A DNA stretch of 33,003 nt from Bacillus sp. J37 (GCF_000518865.1 NZ_JAEK01000053.1:153-33155), one strand, 5' to 3'; positions 15,056-23,279 are shown, counted from the first letter of the stretch. Numbers and translations: made by a program. Notes: a model not told the origin generated them from the sequence alone.

Positions 15056-15475
15056 CTATATAGCTTGAGTTTGTTGCTTTTTCTTCGTTAGCCAAAATAA
15101 TAGTATCCAGAAAATAGCAAATCCAAGAGATAAGCAATTTACCACAAGACCTGGTATACCATTTTCAAAGCTTCGTATAGTAGAAGAAAAAGAACTTCTG
15201 TCTTGCTGTTCCATAGTCAACTGCATCTGATCATTCAGGGTTGATGGATCCATTGTATCTTCTTGACCATTTGTATTACTTGCGTCTGTTTCAGCCTCAC
15301 TATTTTGTGGTGGTGTACCCCTGAAGCCACTACCTCCTCCATTTGCATTAAGACTTCCTCTATCAGGAAAACTCTGAGGCGACCCAAAGGAGGAATAATT
15401 GATAATTCCTATCGTTGATTGAATTAGTAACAATACTAATACTAAAACTCCAACCAAATGCATTATTTTTTTCAT
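15056..15475 (-). CDS. Two-span membrane protein with low-complexity loop, unknown
   Basis: 139 residues, not recognised. One span near residues 5-25, an external loop of about 85 residues rich in Gly, Ser, Asn and Gln (for example GGGSGFRGTPPQN), and a second span near 110-130 ending in KKKQQ. AGGAG precedes the ATG. It lies between the ABC permease and the cadherin-like protein. The Gly/Pro/Phe-type loop resembles the tail of the operon's adaptor protein (GFPGNGSGQGFPSGGG), so the two could act in the same complex. A role like that of YknW with YknXYZ is possible from context only. Confidence 0.6.
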   Translation of the reverse strand: MKKIMHLVGVLVLVLLLIQSTIGIINYSSFGSPQSFPDRGSLNANGGGSGFRGTPPQNSEAETDASNTNGQEDTMDPSTLNDQMQLTMEQQDRSSFSSTIRSFENGIPGLVVNCLSLGFAIFWILLFWLTKKKQQTQAI

Positions 15476-15528
15476 AAGTTCGTCACTCCTATTAAATAAT
15501 CAATATATAAATCTAAAATTGATACCAG

Positions 15529-16698
15529 CTATTCCTGGCGCAGAGCCTGAATAGGATTTAACTTAGACGCTTTATTTGCAGGGAATACCCCGAAGATAAT
15601 ACCAATAGCGAAAGAGAACAAAAACGCAGCTAATGTTACTGTTGGTGAATATGTAATTGCCAGACTAGAGAATACCTCAATTAATCTAGAAATTCCTAAG
15701 CCTAAAGCCACACCTATAAGTCCGCCTATTACACTTAAAACCACTGCTTCAATTAAAAATTGCAGCAAAATAGATTTTCGGTTCGCACCGATAGCTTTTC
15801 TGATTCCAATTTCCTTCGTTCGCTCCGATACAGAGACAAGCATTATATTCATAACACCAATTCCGCCGACCAACAGGGATATGCTTGCGATACCCCCTAA
15901 CATAATTGTCATAGTATCTGAAACAGATGACATTGTTTCCATCAAATCTTCTTGACTTGATACTGAATAATAGTCACTTAGATTGGGAAATAGAGTCGTC
16001 ATCACACCTTGTACTTGAAACTTCGCTCTGTCTACCATTTGTTCATCTTGCGCTTTCAGATAAATTGTGCCAATCGTTGTACTTTTCGTAAGTCTTTGAG
16101 TAATAGAAAGAGGAGCAATAATGACGCTGTCACCACTTGTGCCAAGTGAGCTGCCTACTGACTCCAGTACTCCAATAACCTTAAAAGATACTCCATTAAT
16201 TTGAACACTTTCTCCGATAGGATTCTTTCTAGGGAATAATGTTGAAGCAGTATCAGAACCTAATACGACCACTTTCTGTCTTAATTCATTTTCCATATCT
16301 GATAGAAAGCGACCTTGGCTTAGAGATAGATCCCTAACAGTTAAATAGGAAGATGTTGTACCTGTTATGGATACTTGTGTAGAGTTCTCACCAGACTTTG
16401 CCGTTACTCTCCCTGAGACAATTGGAGCTACCTCTGAAATCCCATTTAACTCATTAAATTGATCAAGCTGATCTTCTTTCAACTGAACAGATTCAGTATC
16501 TGTTACACTGAGAGTTAATAAGTTTGTTCCAAGACTGCCAATCTCTTCTGTAACTGAGTTTGAAGAACCCTGACCGACTCCTACAAGTGTAATGACGGAT
16601 GCCACCCCGATGATAATGCCAAGCATGGTAAGAAAAGCTCTTAATTTATTGCCTTTGATACTCTTTAACGCCATCTTGATTGATTCCAACAGGTTCAA
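15529..16698 (-). CDS. ABC transporter permease, MacB/YknZ type
   Basis: Membrane subunit of a MacB-type (type VII) ABC system, 389 residues. It has an N-terminal span (about 17-40, AFLTMLGIIIGVASVITLVG), a large extracellular MacB periplasmic-core domain (about 45-260), and three C-terminal spans with the ERTKEIGIRKAIGANR coupling-helix block between the second and third. The longest frame begins at 16767, but GGAGGTGA lies four bases before TTG 16698, so that start is preferred and overlaps the ATPase gene by 53 bases. The partner genes match yknX-yknY-yknZ order. Such systems export peptides or antibiotics, or protect against them. Confidence 0.88.
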   Translation of the reverse strand: MNLLESIKMALKSIKGNKLRAFLTMLGIIIGVASVITLVGVGQGSSNSVTEEIGSLGTNLLTLSVTDTESVQLKEDQLDQFNELNGISEVAPIVSGRVTAKSGENSTQVSITGTTSSYLTVRDLSLSQGRFLSDMENELRQKVVVLGSDTASTLFPRKNPIGESVQINGVSFKVIGVLESVGSSLGTSGDSVIIAPLSITQRLTKSTTIGTIYLKAQDEQMVDRAKFQVQGVMTTLFPNLSDYYSVSSQEDLMETMSSVSDTMTIMLGGIASISLLVGGIGVMNIMLVSVSERTKEIGIRKAIGANRKSILLQFLIEAVVLSVIGGLIGVALGLGISRLIEVFSSLAITYSPTVTLAAFLFSFAIGIIFGVFPANKASKLNPIQALRQE

Positions 16699-17395
16699 AC
16701 CAGTCACCTCCATTTTCAAAAACTTTACCATCATGTATTCGCACAACCCGTTTAGCTTGTCTCGCAACCTCTAAATCGTGTGTAATTACAATGATCACAT
16801 GTCCTTTTTCATTTAATTCCTTTAGCAATTGCAAGACCTCTTTACTTGTCTTACTATCTAAAGCACCTGTAGGCTCATCTGCCAGCAGGACAGAAGGGTT
16901 GCCAGCAAGTGCCCTAGCGATTGCTACCCTCTGCTGTTGTCCACCTGAAAGCTGAGTTGGCAAATGTTGGTATCTTCCAGTCAACCCCACTAAATCTAAG
17001 CAAGCAGCTGCCTTTTCTCTACGTTCTTTCGCCCCCATTCCTCGATAAACAAGGGGAAGTTCAACGTTTTCTAAAGCTGTCAGTTTGTTTAGCAAATTGA
17101 AGTGTTGGAAAATAAACCCGATTTTCACATTACGTACCATAGCAAGCTCCAGATCTTTCATGGTTGCGACATTTTTTCCATCTAGCAAGTACTCTCCTCC
17201 ATCTGGTGTATCTAAGCATCCAAGCATGTTCATGAATGTAGATTTTCCTGAACCAGAAGGCCCGATGATGGATAGGAAGTCCCCTTCATAAATTTGAAGG
17301 GAAACATCCTGCAAGGCATGTACCGTTTCATCACCAAGCACATATGACTTTTTCATGTTTTTGATGTCAATAATTGGTTTTGTCATATTACTCAT
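16646..17395 (-). CDS. ABC transporter ATP-binding protein, MacB/YknY type
   Basis: ATPase subunit of 249 residues. Walker A is GPSGSGKST (45-53), the Q-loop Gln97, the signature LSGGQQQR (149-156), Walker B LLADEPTGALD (170-180) and the switch His206 in VITHD. GKSTFMNMLGCLDTP is typical of the LolD/MacB/YknY group. About 20 extra C-terminal residues overlap the start of the permease gene. The ATG overlaps the end of the adaptor gene; a second ATG at 17386 is also possible. Confidence 0.92.
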   Translation of the reverse strand: MSNMTKPIIDIKNMKKSYVLGDETVHALQDVSLQIYEGDFLSIIGPSGSGKSTFMNMLGCLDTPDGGEYLLDGKNVATMKDLELAMVRNVKIGFIFQHFNLLNKLTALENVELPLVYRGMGAKERREKAAACLDLVGLTGRYQHLPTQLSGGQQQRVAIARALAGNPSVLLADEPTGALDSKTSKEVLQLLKELNEKGHVIIVITHDLEVARQAKRVVRIHDGKVFENGGDWFEPVGINQDGVKEYQRQ

Positions 17396-18359
17396 TACCT
17401 CTTCCTGCTCCGCCTGGCATCATTTGTCCTCCGCCGCTAGGGAATCCTTGTCCACTCCCATTCCCCGGAAAACCTTGTTCTCTTCCTGCACCTGGTAATT
17501 CTTGAGTTGATTCATTACCAGACGTAGTAGAAATTGGTAATTCAATCGTTTGTCCCTCAGTTAATCCGGAAATGATCTCAATATTTTGATCGTCATTAAT
17601 GCCTGTTTCAACAACCTGATCTGATGTGCTTGCATCGGAATTACTTGAAGCTGCTTCTTGGATCGTTACATATTTTTCTTCACCATTTACCTGTACTGAT
17701 TCAATCGGTACATAAAGAACATCTTGCTTGCTCTCAGTAATAACATTGACCTCTGTTGACATTCCGATTAGCAAGCTTTTTGGATCTTTCAACTGTACAG
17801 TTACACTAAAGCTTGAAACACCGTTTTCTGCCGTTCCTTCCTTAGAAACCTCTGTAACAGTACCTTCAAATGTTTCATCCGGGAAAGCACTCGCTGTGAT
17901 TTCAGCATTTTGTCCTGCTTTCATTTTTGTTATATCAAGTTCATCGACACTAATAACTGTTTCTAATGTTTCATAATCTGTAATATGTCCTACTACTTGT
18001 GAATTTTGAATACGACTTCCGCTTTCTACATCAATGTTCGTAATTGTTCCAGCATGTGCAGCTGTAATTGGATCACTACCGTCAGTGAAGGTAATAATCT
18101 CGTCACCCTCTTCAACAACATCATTGACCTCTACTAAAATCTCTTCTACCTCTCCTTCTAAATCTGCAGTGATATCCGAGCTATTAACAGAAGCAACGGT
18201 TCCTGAACCACTAACCTCAACTTGGATGTTTCCTTTTTGTACGGTTGTTGTCATGGCTTGTGCTGAAACTGGTGTTGCTGTTTGTCTACTTTGGAAAAAC
18301 CATATTCCTCCTCCAACTGCTAATATGACAATGACGATAATTGAAATCCACTTTTTCAC
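17388..18359 (-). CDS. Membrane-fusion/adaptor protein, MacA/YknX type
   Basis: HlyD/RND-type adaptor of 323 residues. There is one N-terminal span (5-22), then a biotinyl-lipoyl-like barrel whose halves surround only a short hairpin (GEVEEILVEVNDVVEEGDEI, then AGTITNIDVESGSRI). A beta-barrel domain with NAEITASAFPDETFEGTVTEVS and a membrane-proximal domain follow. The tail of about 45 residues is a Gly/Pro/Phe-rich low-complexity stretch ending GAGRGNE. The start is GTG after AGGAGG. It is the first gene of a five-gene unit. Two TTAAGG repeats 11 bases apart overlap its -35, so a response regulator is expected to control it. Confidence 0.87.
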   Translation of the reverse strand: MKKWISIIVIVILAVGGGIWFFQSRQTATPVSAQAMTTTVQKGNIQVEVSGSGTVASVNSSDITADLEGEVEEILVEVNDVVEEGDEIITFTDGSDPITAAHAGTITNIDVESGSRIQNSQVVGHITDYETLETVISVDELDITKMKAGQNAEITASAFPDETFEGTVTEVSKEGTAENGVSSFSVTVQLKDPKSLLIGMSTEVNVITESKQDVLYVPIESVQVNGEEKYVTIQEAASSNSDASTSDQVVETGINDDQNIEIISGLTEGQTIELPISTTSGNESTQELPGAGREQGFPGNGSGQGFPSGGGQMMPGGAGRGNE

Positions 18360-18415
18360 TATTATTCCTCCTATTTGAAATACCTCGTTTATATCGTAAG
18401 TTTACTTCTGAAGTG

Positions 18416-18447
18416 ATTATAAAATTTGAACCTTAACGAATCCTTAA
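18416..18447 (-). promoter_or_regulatory. Promoter with TTAAGG direct repeats (response-regulator type)
   Basis: On the minus strand a perfect TATAAT (18421-18416) is preceded by two TTAAGG boxes (18447-18442 and 18436-18431) whose 11-bp period matches binding of an OmpR-type dimer. They cover the -35 place, where no SigA hexamer exists, as at activated promoters. It drives the adaptor-ABC-surface-protein operon. Confidence 0.5.
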
Positions 18448-18476
18448 AAAAATGAGTAATAAAATTTTTTTAAGAA

Positions 18477-18687
18477 CAAAGCGCAAGCGCCTTGATCAAC
18501 CTCTGGCAAATAAGACGCAAATGAATAGAAGACGTTCTTTGTCTTCTATTCATTTGTGGCTAGACCCTAGAGGCAACATCCTGTCGCAATGGCTGCACTT
18601 GCACGTCCTGTGCTTCGGGGCTAGGCGCTGAAGCTGGATGTCGAAGCGCTTATCCACAGTTCAAAAATTTTATAATTTCCTTAACGA
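18477..18687. repeat. Dispersed GC-richer repeat with 16-bp hairpin
   Basis: About 210 bases, richer in GC than the flanks, between the lar operon terminator and the efflux promoter. Inside is a 16-bp stem with a 7-base loop (18518-18533 with 18541-18556). There are also GCGCAAGCGC near the left edge and complementary GGCGCT/AGCGCC pieces. The right 85 bases match the short copy at 3764-3836. It contains no ORF. It looks like a small non-coding mobile or structural repeat of Bacillus type. Confidence 0.6.
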
Positions 18688-18689
18688 AA

Positions 18690-18722
18690 AAAAAACTTCA
18701 ATTCCTTAATAAGGAATTGAAG
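18690..18722 (-). terminator. Intrinsic terminator of the lar operon
   Basis: A perfect 13-bp stem with a one-base centre (arms within 18696-18722; fewer pairs form once a loop is allowed) is followed on the minus strand by nine T. It lies 35 bases past the larC2 stop. Confidence 0.85.
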
Positions 18723-18757
18723 CCTTTTAAACTAATAATCGAGTGAATTATTCCAAT

Positions 18758-19225
18758 CTAATCCAATTGTTTCCAAACTTGTTCATAAACTTTTTTCAAT
18801 GGAACTTTATATGTGGTTGCAATCTTCTTACAATCCTCAAACTCCGGTGCTTTTTGGATAACTTGTCCATTGTACATCCCTTCTTTAACAGTTACAGGTC
18901 CCCACTCCGTTTGCACTTGCCTAAACGTCCTTTCAGCCCTAAACACAGTTAAAGGATAATACCTAATTCCAAGTGTTGTTGTTTCTTTCAGTAAAACTTC
19001 TCTAATCGTTCCAAGCTTCCCACGATTACACAGAAGCTGAAGTAACACACCTGGTCTATTTTTTTTCATATATATTGGTGTGTAAAAAACATCATTTGCA
19101 CCTGCTTCAAAAAGTAAATCCATTACATACCCAAGCCATTCTCCTGAAATATCATCAAGATTCACTTCTACTTTAAGCATTTGATCATCAATATGTTCCT
19201 CGTTTGATGGTGGTTGAGAAATCAT
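18758..19225 (-). CDS. larC: LarC C-terminal part (nickel insertion, LarC2)
   Basis: 155 residues corresponding to the C-terminal domain of LarC, the CTP-dependent enzyme that inserts nickel into the pincer nucleotide cofactor. The typical start is MLKVEVNLDDISGEWLGYVM, followed by LFEAGANDVFYTPIYMKKNRPG and a ferredoxin-like fold. It is in the same frame as LarC1 and is separated from it by a single TAG and seven sense codons. AGGAG lies 7 bases before its own ATG, so it can be started independently. In Lactiplantibacillus plantarum the two parts are joined by ribosomal frameshifting; here no frameshift would be needed, only read-through. Confidence 0.9.
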   Translation of the reverse strand: MISQPPSNEEHIDDQMLKVEVNLDDISGEWLGYVMDLLFEAGANDVFYTPIYMKKNRPGVLLQLLCNRGKLGTIREVLLKETTTLGIRYYPLTVFRAERTFRQVQTEWGPVTVKEGMYNGQVIQKAPEFEDCKKIATTYKVPLKKVYEQVWKQLD

Positions 19226-19246
19226 GAAATTACTCCTATCCGTTAC

Positions 19247-20140
19247 CTATTCCCCTATAACTACTCTTAATACATTTGGTCGATCTTTAAATGTTTTCGT
19301 TCCTGCTCCATATCCGATTGCCTTTATATCCATGGACGGAAGTGTACAAAATTCTTCAGAGAGGACCGATACAATTGCAGCTCCAGTTGGGGTGGTCAAT
19401 TCAAATCTAACATCACTTTGTTCGATTGGCACACCTTTTAACATTTCTAACGTTGCAGGAGCTGGTACAGGATAAATTCCATGATCAATGTGAATTCTTC
19501 CTGTTCCTACTGGAATAGCTGACGATTTAACATTTTTAATACCTAACTGATGAAGTAATATGGCTGTACCAATAATATCTATAATTGAATCAACCGCCCC
19601 AACTTCATGGAAATGAACTTTATCAAGAGGTAAACCGTGGATATGCCCCTCTGCCTCACCAATTTTTTTAAAAACATTTAAAGCTGTTTCTGTTACTTCA
19701 CTTGAAAAACCTGCAGACTCTATTAATTGAACGATATCTTTGTATGTTCTGTGGTGATGGTGATGTCCATGCTCATGATGGTGCTCGTGTTCATGATGAT
19801 GTCCATGGTTATGATGGTGTCTATGTTCATGGGTGTGTCCATGTTCATGGTGGTGGTCATGTTCATGAGTGTGTCCATGTTCATGAGTGTGTCCATGTTC
19901 ATGGTGGTGGTCATGTTGAGTGTGTCCATGTTCATGATGATTTTTTAGTATCACATCAAATTTCGTACTAGTAATACCATTTTTAACAACTTTTTTCCAT
20001 TGGAGTTCATACTCTTCATCTATTTTAAGTTTCTTTAATTCTTCCACAAGATATGCCGGATCTCCCCCAACATCAATAAGAGCACCAATCATCATGTCAC
20101 CGCTAATTCCAGAAAAACAGTCTAGATAAAGTGTTTTCAT
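19247..20140 (-). CDS. larC: LarC N-terminal part with His-rich tract (LarC1)
   Basis: 297 residues. It has the LarC N-terminal signature LYLDCFSGISGDMMIGALIDVG (3-24) and the later HFHEVGAVDSIIDIIGTA and PVPAPATLEMLKG blocks. It ends in NVLRVVIGE at a TAG where full-length LarC would continue. Between residues 68 and 130 lies a low-complexity stretch with 39 His of 63 residues, made of HEHGHTHEH-type units, a likely nickel store. Its ATG overlaps the larB stop (ATGA). With LarC2 it should form the nickel-inserting unit. Confidence 0.93.
   Translation of the reverse strand: MKTLYLDCFSGISGDMMIGALIDVGGDPAYLVEELKKLKIDEEYELQWKKVVKNGITSTKFDVILKNHHEHGHTQHDHHHEHGHTHEHGHTHEHDHHHEHGHTHEHRHHHNHGHHHEHEHHHEHGHHHHHRTYKDIVQLIESAGFSSEVTETALNVFKKIGEAEGHIHGLPLDKVHFHEVGAVDSIIDIIGTAILLHQLGIKNVKSSAIPVGTGRIHIDHGIYPVPAPATLEMLKGVPIEQSDVRFELTTPTGAAIVSVLSEEFCTLPSMDIKAIGYGAGTKTFKDRPNVLRVVIGE
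19751..19939 (-). repeat. Tandem repeats encoding the His-rich tract of LarC1
   Basis: Imperfect CATGAACATGGACAC-type units on the minus strand encode the HEHGHT repeats. The tract is internal to larC1, not an array with spacers, and its length probably varies between strains. Confidence 0.8.
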
Positions 20141-20892
20141 TGTTGTACTTCCCCTTTTTTAGCTAGTTGATCAATTAAAACTGCGTTATATGCTGCTCCA
20201 AAGCCATTATCAATATTGACTACACTTATCCCTGATGCACATGAATTTAACATCGTTAATAAAGCAGACAATCCATTAAAATTTGCTCCATAGCCTACAC
20301 TTGTTGGAACGGCAAGGATTGGATGACTAACGAGCCCTCCAACAACACTCGGAAGAGCGCCTTCCATTCCTGCCACAACAACGGAAACTGTAGCATTCTG
20401 GATTTCTTCTATTGAATCAAATAAACGATGTATTCCTGCGACACCCACATCATAAAATCTCCTAACATTGCTTCCCAATGCCTCAGCTGTTACTGCCGCT
20501 TCCTCTGCAACTTTTAAATCTGATGTTCCTGCACAGACAATGGCAATATAACCTTTGGATTTCTCACTTTGCTTTTCATCTTTCCAGAAAAGAATTTGAG
20601 CGATCTCATGATAAGTAAATTCAGGATACTCTTCTAAAATATGTGTTGCTTTTTCTTTAGAAATCCGTGTAACAAGAACGTTATTCTCCTTTGATCGGAT
20701 CGCTTTAATTATAGCTAAAATTTGTTCTTTTGTTTTTCCCTCACCATAAACGACTTCCGGGAACCCTTGTCGCTTCTTTCGGTGATGATCAACCTTTGCA
20801 AATCCTAAGTTTTCAAATGTTGAAAGCTTTTCCTTTGCTTCATTGATACTTAATGACCCTGTTTGTACCTGCTTTAAAATATCTTCAAGCAT
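20137..20892 (-). CDS. larB: LarB, pyridinium-3,5-biscarboxylate mononucleotide synthase
   Basis: 251 residues, normal for LarB. It carboxylates nicotinic acid adenine dinucleotide and releases AMP, the first step toward the nickel-pincer nucleotide. The C-terminal half is PurE-like: IAIVCAGTSDLKVAEEAAVTA (about 118-138), then VVVAGMEGALPSVVGGLVSHPILAVPTSVGYG. The N-terminal half has FAKVDHHRKKRQGFPEVVYGEGKT. AAGGTGAG precedes the start. It follows gluconokinase by 46 bases and overlaps larC1, so the cofactor genes and sugar-acid genes are one unit. Confidence 0.95.
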   Translation of the reverse strand: MLEDILKQVQTGSLSINEAKEKLSTFENLGFAKVDHHRKKRQGFPEVVYGEGKTKEQILAIIKAIRSKENNVLVTRISKEKATHILEEYPEFTYHEIAQILFWKDEKQSEKSKGYIAIVCAGTSDLKVAEEAAVTAEALGSNVRRFYDVGVAGIHRLFDSIEEIQNATVSVVVAGMEGALPSVVGGLVSHPILAVPTSVGYGANFNGLSALLTMLNSCASGISVVNIDNGFGAAYNAVLIDQLAKKGEVQQ

Positions 20893-20938
20893 TAATTTTC
20901 ACTCACCTTAGTTTAAGCTCTTTCCTTATTTTCACATT

Positions 20939-22411
20939 TTAAAAATGCTTTGCTATGTCTTTAGCCAATGATTCATATTTTTTATAGATTTCTAAGTAGG
21001 TATTATGATTATTTTCATTTGGTATAATTGGAGGACTCATTGGAATATTTTCTTTGATTTTTTCAAAGGAAGGTACTTTACCTAGAGCGACTAATCCTGT
21101 CCAAGCCGCACCCCATGCTGCGCTATGATGACTTTCAGAAACATATACATTTTTCCCAAAAATATCAGCCAACATTTGAAGCCACAGCTTTGATCTAGAC
21201 AATCCACCATTCACAAAGATCTTTTCAGGTTCGCCAGCCTGACTTTCTAAACTTTGTCCAATTTGATAAAGATTAAATGTAATTCCTTCTAAAACTGCAC
21301 GAACAAAATGTTCTTTCTTATGAGTAATATTCATCCCGAAAAAATTACCTTTAGCCTGTTGATTCCATAATGGTGCTCTTTCTCCATTGATGTACGGAAG
21401 GAAAAGTAACCCTTCAGCACCTGGAGCTGTTTTTTCAGCTTCTTTTGTAAACTCATCAAAACTTCCTTCAAAGTTTAAAAGTTCTTTTAACCATTGTAGC
21501 GCTATTCCGCCATTGTTTGTAGGACCGCCAATAATTGAATCCTCTTCTGTAAATGCATAGCAAAATGTTTCGCGTTCGTTCGTTATGCTGAAACCTTTAG
21601 TAAATTGTCTGATAGCTCCACTTGTCCCAGCTGTAATGGCTACTTCTCCCGGAGAAATTGCCCCTATACCTAAGTTAGCCAATTGTCCATCTGCTGATCC
21701 TAGCACAAATGGTAAATCCTCTGTGATTCCCATTTCTTCTGCAAGCTCTTTTTTTATACCATGTAAGACCATAGTAGGTGAAGCTACTTCCGATAGCTGA
21801 TCCTTCCTTACACCAGTCATCTCCAATAGTTCAAGATCCCAATCAAGTGTATGAGCATTCATCAAACCTGTTGAAGCCGCCATCGAAAAATCAACGACCC
21901 GTTTGTTAAACCATTTTAAGAGGATATATTCTTTTATCGAAATAAAATACGTTGCTTTTTCATAAGGCTCATATCCTGACTCTTTCATCCAAAGTAATTT
22001 TGATAGTGGAGTCATTGGATGAATCGGCACACCAGTTTTTTGAAATACATTCGTTCCATCATGTTGCTTCAGCTTTTCTGCCTGCTCAGTACTTCTTCCG
22101 TCTGCCCAAATGATTGCATTCGATAACGGTTGATATTCCTCATCAACACAGACTAATGAGTGCATAGCAGATGAAAAACTAATCGTAACCAGTTCATTCT
22201 TATGAAGATTGGCTTTCTTTATCACATCTCGCACTGCATTTACAGCAAACCGTTCGATTTCAACAGGGTCTTGCTCCACCCAACCTTGTTGCGGGTATAG
22301 TGATGTAATGTGTTCTTCTGATTCTGTGATTACTTTTCCATTCATATCAAAAACAACTGCTTTTACACTTGTTGTTCCAATATCAAGTCCAATAACAAAC
22401 TCATTTAACAT
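20939..22411 (-). CDS. gntK: Gluconokinase (FGGY family)
   Basis: 490 residues with the FGGY kinase layout. The ATP-site start is GLDIGTTSVKAVVFD (9-23). The substrate-side SFSSAMHSLVCVD and WADGRS match gluconate kinases, not xylulose or glycerol kinases. The second domain has ITAGTSGAIRQF and the closing INGGLS-type block FVNGGLSRSKLWLQM. It makes 6-phosphogluconate. In this cluster gluconate is most simply supplied by C2 epimerisation of mannonate. AGGAAG precedes the ATG. A terminator-like hairpin stands just upstream, after larE. Confidence 0.88.
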   Translation of the reverse strand: MLNEFVIGLDIGTTSVKAVVFDMNGKVITESEEHITSLYPQQGWVEQDPVEIERFAVNAVRDVIKKANLHKNELVTISFSSAMHSLVCVDEEYQPLSNAIIWADGRSTEQAEKLKQHDGTNVFQKTGVPIHPMTPLSKLLWMKESGYEPYEKATYFISIKEYILLKWFNKRVVDFSMAASTGLMNAHTLDWDLELLEMTGVRKDQLSEVASPTMVLHGIKKELAEEMGITEDLPFVLGSADGQLANLGIGAISPGEVAITAGTSGAIRQFTKGFSITNERETFCYAFTEEDSIIGGPTNNGGIALQWLKELLNFEGSFDEFTKEAEKTAPGAEGLLFLPYINGERAPLWNQQAKGNFFGMNITHKKEHFVRAVLEGITFNLYQIGQSLESQAGEPEKIFVNGGLSRSKLWLQMLADIFGKNVYVSESHHSAAWGAAWTGLVALGKVPSFEKIKENIPMSPPIIPNENNHNTYLEIYKKYESLAKDIAKHF

Positions 22412-22445
22412 ATAATCATCTTCCTTTGACAGTATTCATTTCCAT

Positions 22446-22474
22446 AGAAAAGGCCTTGGATGATTTCCAAAGCC
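22446..22474 (-). terminator. Internal terminator-like hairpin between larE and gntK
   Basis: A 9-bp stem with one G-U pair (arms 22466-22474 and 22452-22460) is followed on the minus strand by TTTTCT. It would reduce transcription from larE into gntK-larBC. No separate promoter for gntK fits in the remaining 35 bases. Confidence 0.6.
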
Positions 22475-22481
22475 TGTTTGA

Positions 22482-23279
22482 TTATGAAAGAACCTTATTC
22501 ATACTACCGCTCTTATATCCAACTAAATCTAATGTTATATATTTATATCCGTATTTTGTTAGTTCACTAGCTATTTTATCATGGTTTTCTAGGACAATGT
22601 TCATATCGCTTGGTTCAACCTCTATTCTAGCCATTTCCTGATGTGTTCGAACACGAACCTGACGAATATGAAAAGTCTTTAAATAAGCTTCTGCTTTTTC
22701 AATTTTCGTCAACTTCTCAATTGTAATCTTATCTCCATATGCAATTCTTGAAGACAGACAAGCAAAAGAAGGCTTATTCCATGTAGCTAAATCCAATTCT
22801 CTTGAGAGCTCTCTTATTTCATCTTTAAATAAGTTTGCTTCCTGCAAAGGACCACGTATTCCTTTCTCCTTCGCAGCTTTCATCCCCGGTCGAAATTCGT
22901 TTAAATCATCTGCAATAACACCATATATGATATTTTTAAACCCCTCTTTTTCCATGACAGGAATTATATGTTCAAATAAACTGTTTTTGCAAAAATAACA
23001 CCGATTACGATCATTTTCTGTATAACCTGGAATGGCTAGTTCTGACGTTTCAATCACTCTATGATTTGCCCCGATTTTCTTAGCTAACTCTTTAGCTTCT
23101 TCAAGCTCGCTAGAAGGGTATGTTTCAGAATCTGCTGTTACTGCCAGTACATGCTCAGGTCCTAATGTATCTACAGCCACCTTTAGCAAAAAGGTACTAT
23201 CGACTCCACCTGAAAAAGCGACAACAACTGATTGCATTTCTCGGAGAATGGACACTAAGTTTTGTAGTTTTTCATTCAT
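22482..23279 (-). CDS. larE: LarE, sulfur transferase for nickel-pincer cofactor
   Basis: 265 residues. It adenylates the LarB product and delivers sulfur to form its thiocarboxylates. The PP-loop SGGVDS is at 23-28. The conserved Cys174 in PSFACLSSR matches the sacrificial cysteine (Cys176) of the L. plantarum enzyme. A CxxC pair (Cys94, Cys97 in NRCYFCKN) is also present. Together, three cysteines could hold an iron-sulfur cluster, as in the catalytic LarE type, rather than giving up the cysteine's own sulfur; this is an inference. The start is ATG 23279 after AAGGAG, not the longer TTG frame. Confidence 0.94.
   Translation of the reverse strand: MNEKLQNLVSILREMQSVVVAFSGGVDSTFLLKVAVDTLGPEHVLAVTADSETYPSSELEEAKELAKKIGANHRVIETSELAIPGYTENDRNRCYFCKNSLFEHIIPVMEKEGFKNIIYGVIADDLNEFRPGMKAAKEKGIRGPLQEANLFKDEIRELSRELDLATWNKPSFACLSSRIAYGDKITIEKLTKIEKAEAYLKTFHIRQVRVRTHQEMARIEVEPSDMNIVLENHDKIASELTKYGYKYITLDLVGYKSGSMNKVLS

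Noticed and set aside
19247-19260. Programmed frameshift site joining larC1 and larC2, as in L. plantarum
   Set aside because: LarC2 is in the same frame as LarC1, so a shift would lead out of frame; no slippery heptamer precedes the stop.
19702-19971. Several long plus- and minus-strand ORFs and a CRISPR-like array of short repeats
   Set aside because: All are shadows of the His-rich tandem codons in larC1. There are no unique spacers between the repeats and no ribosome sites for the opposite-strand ORFs.
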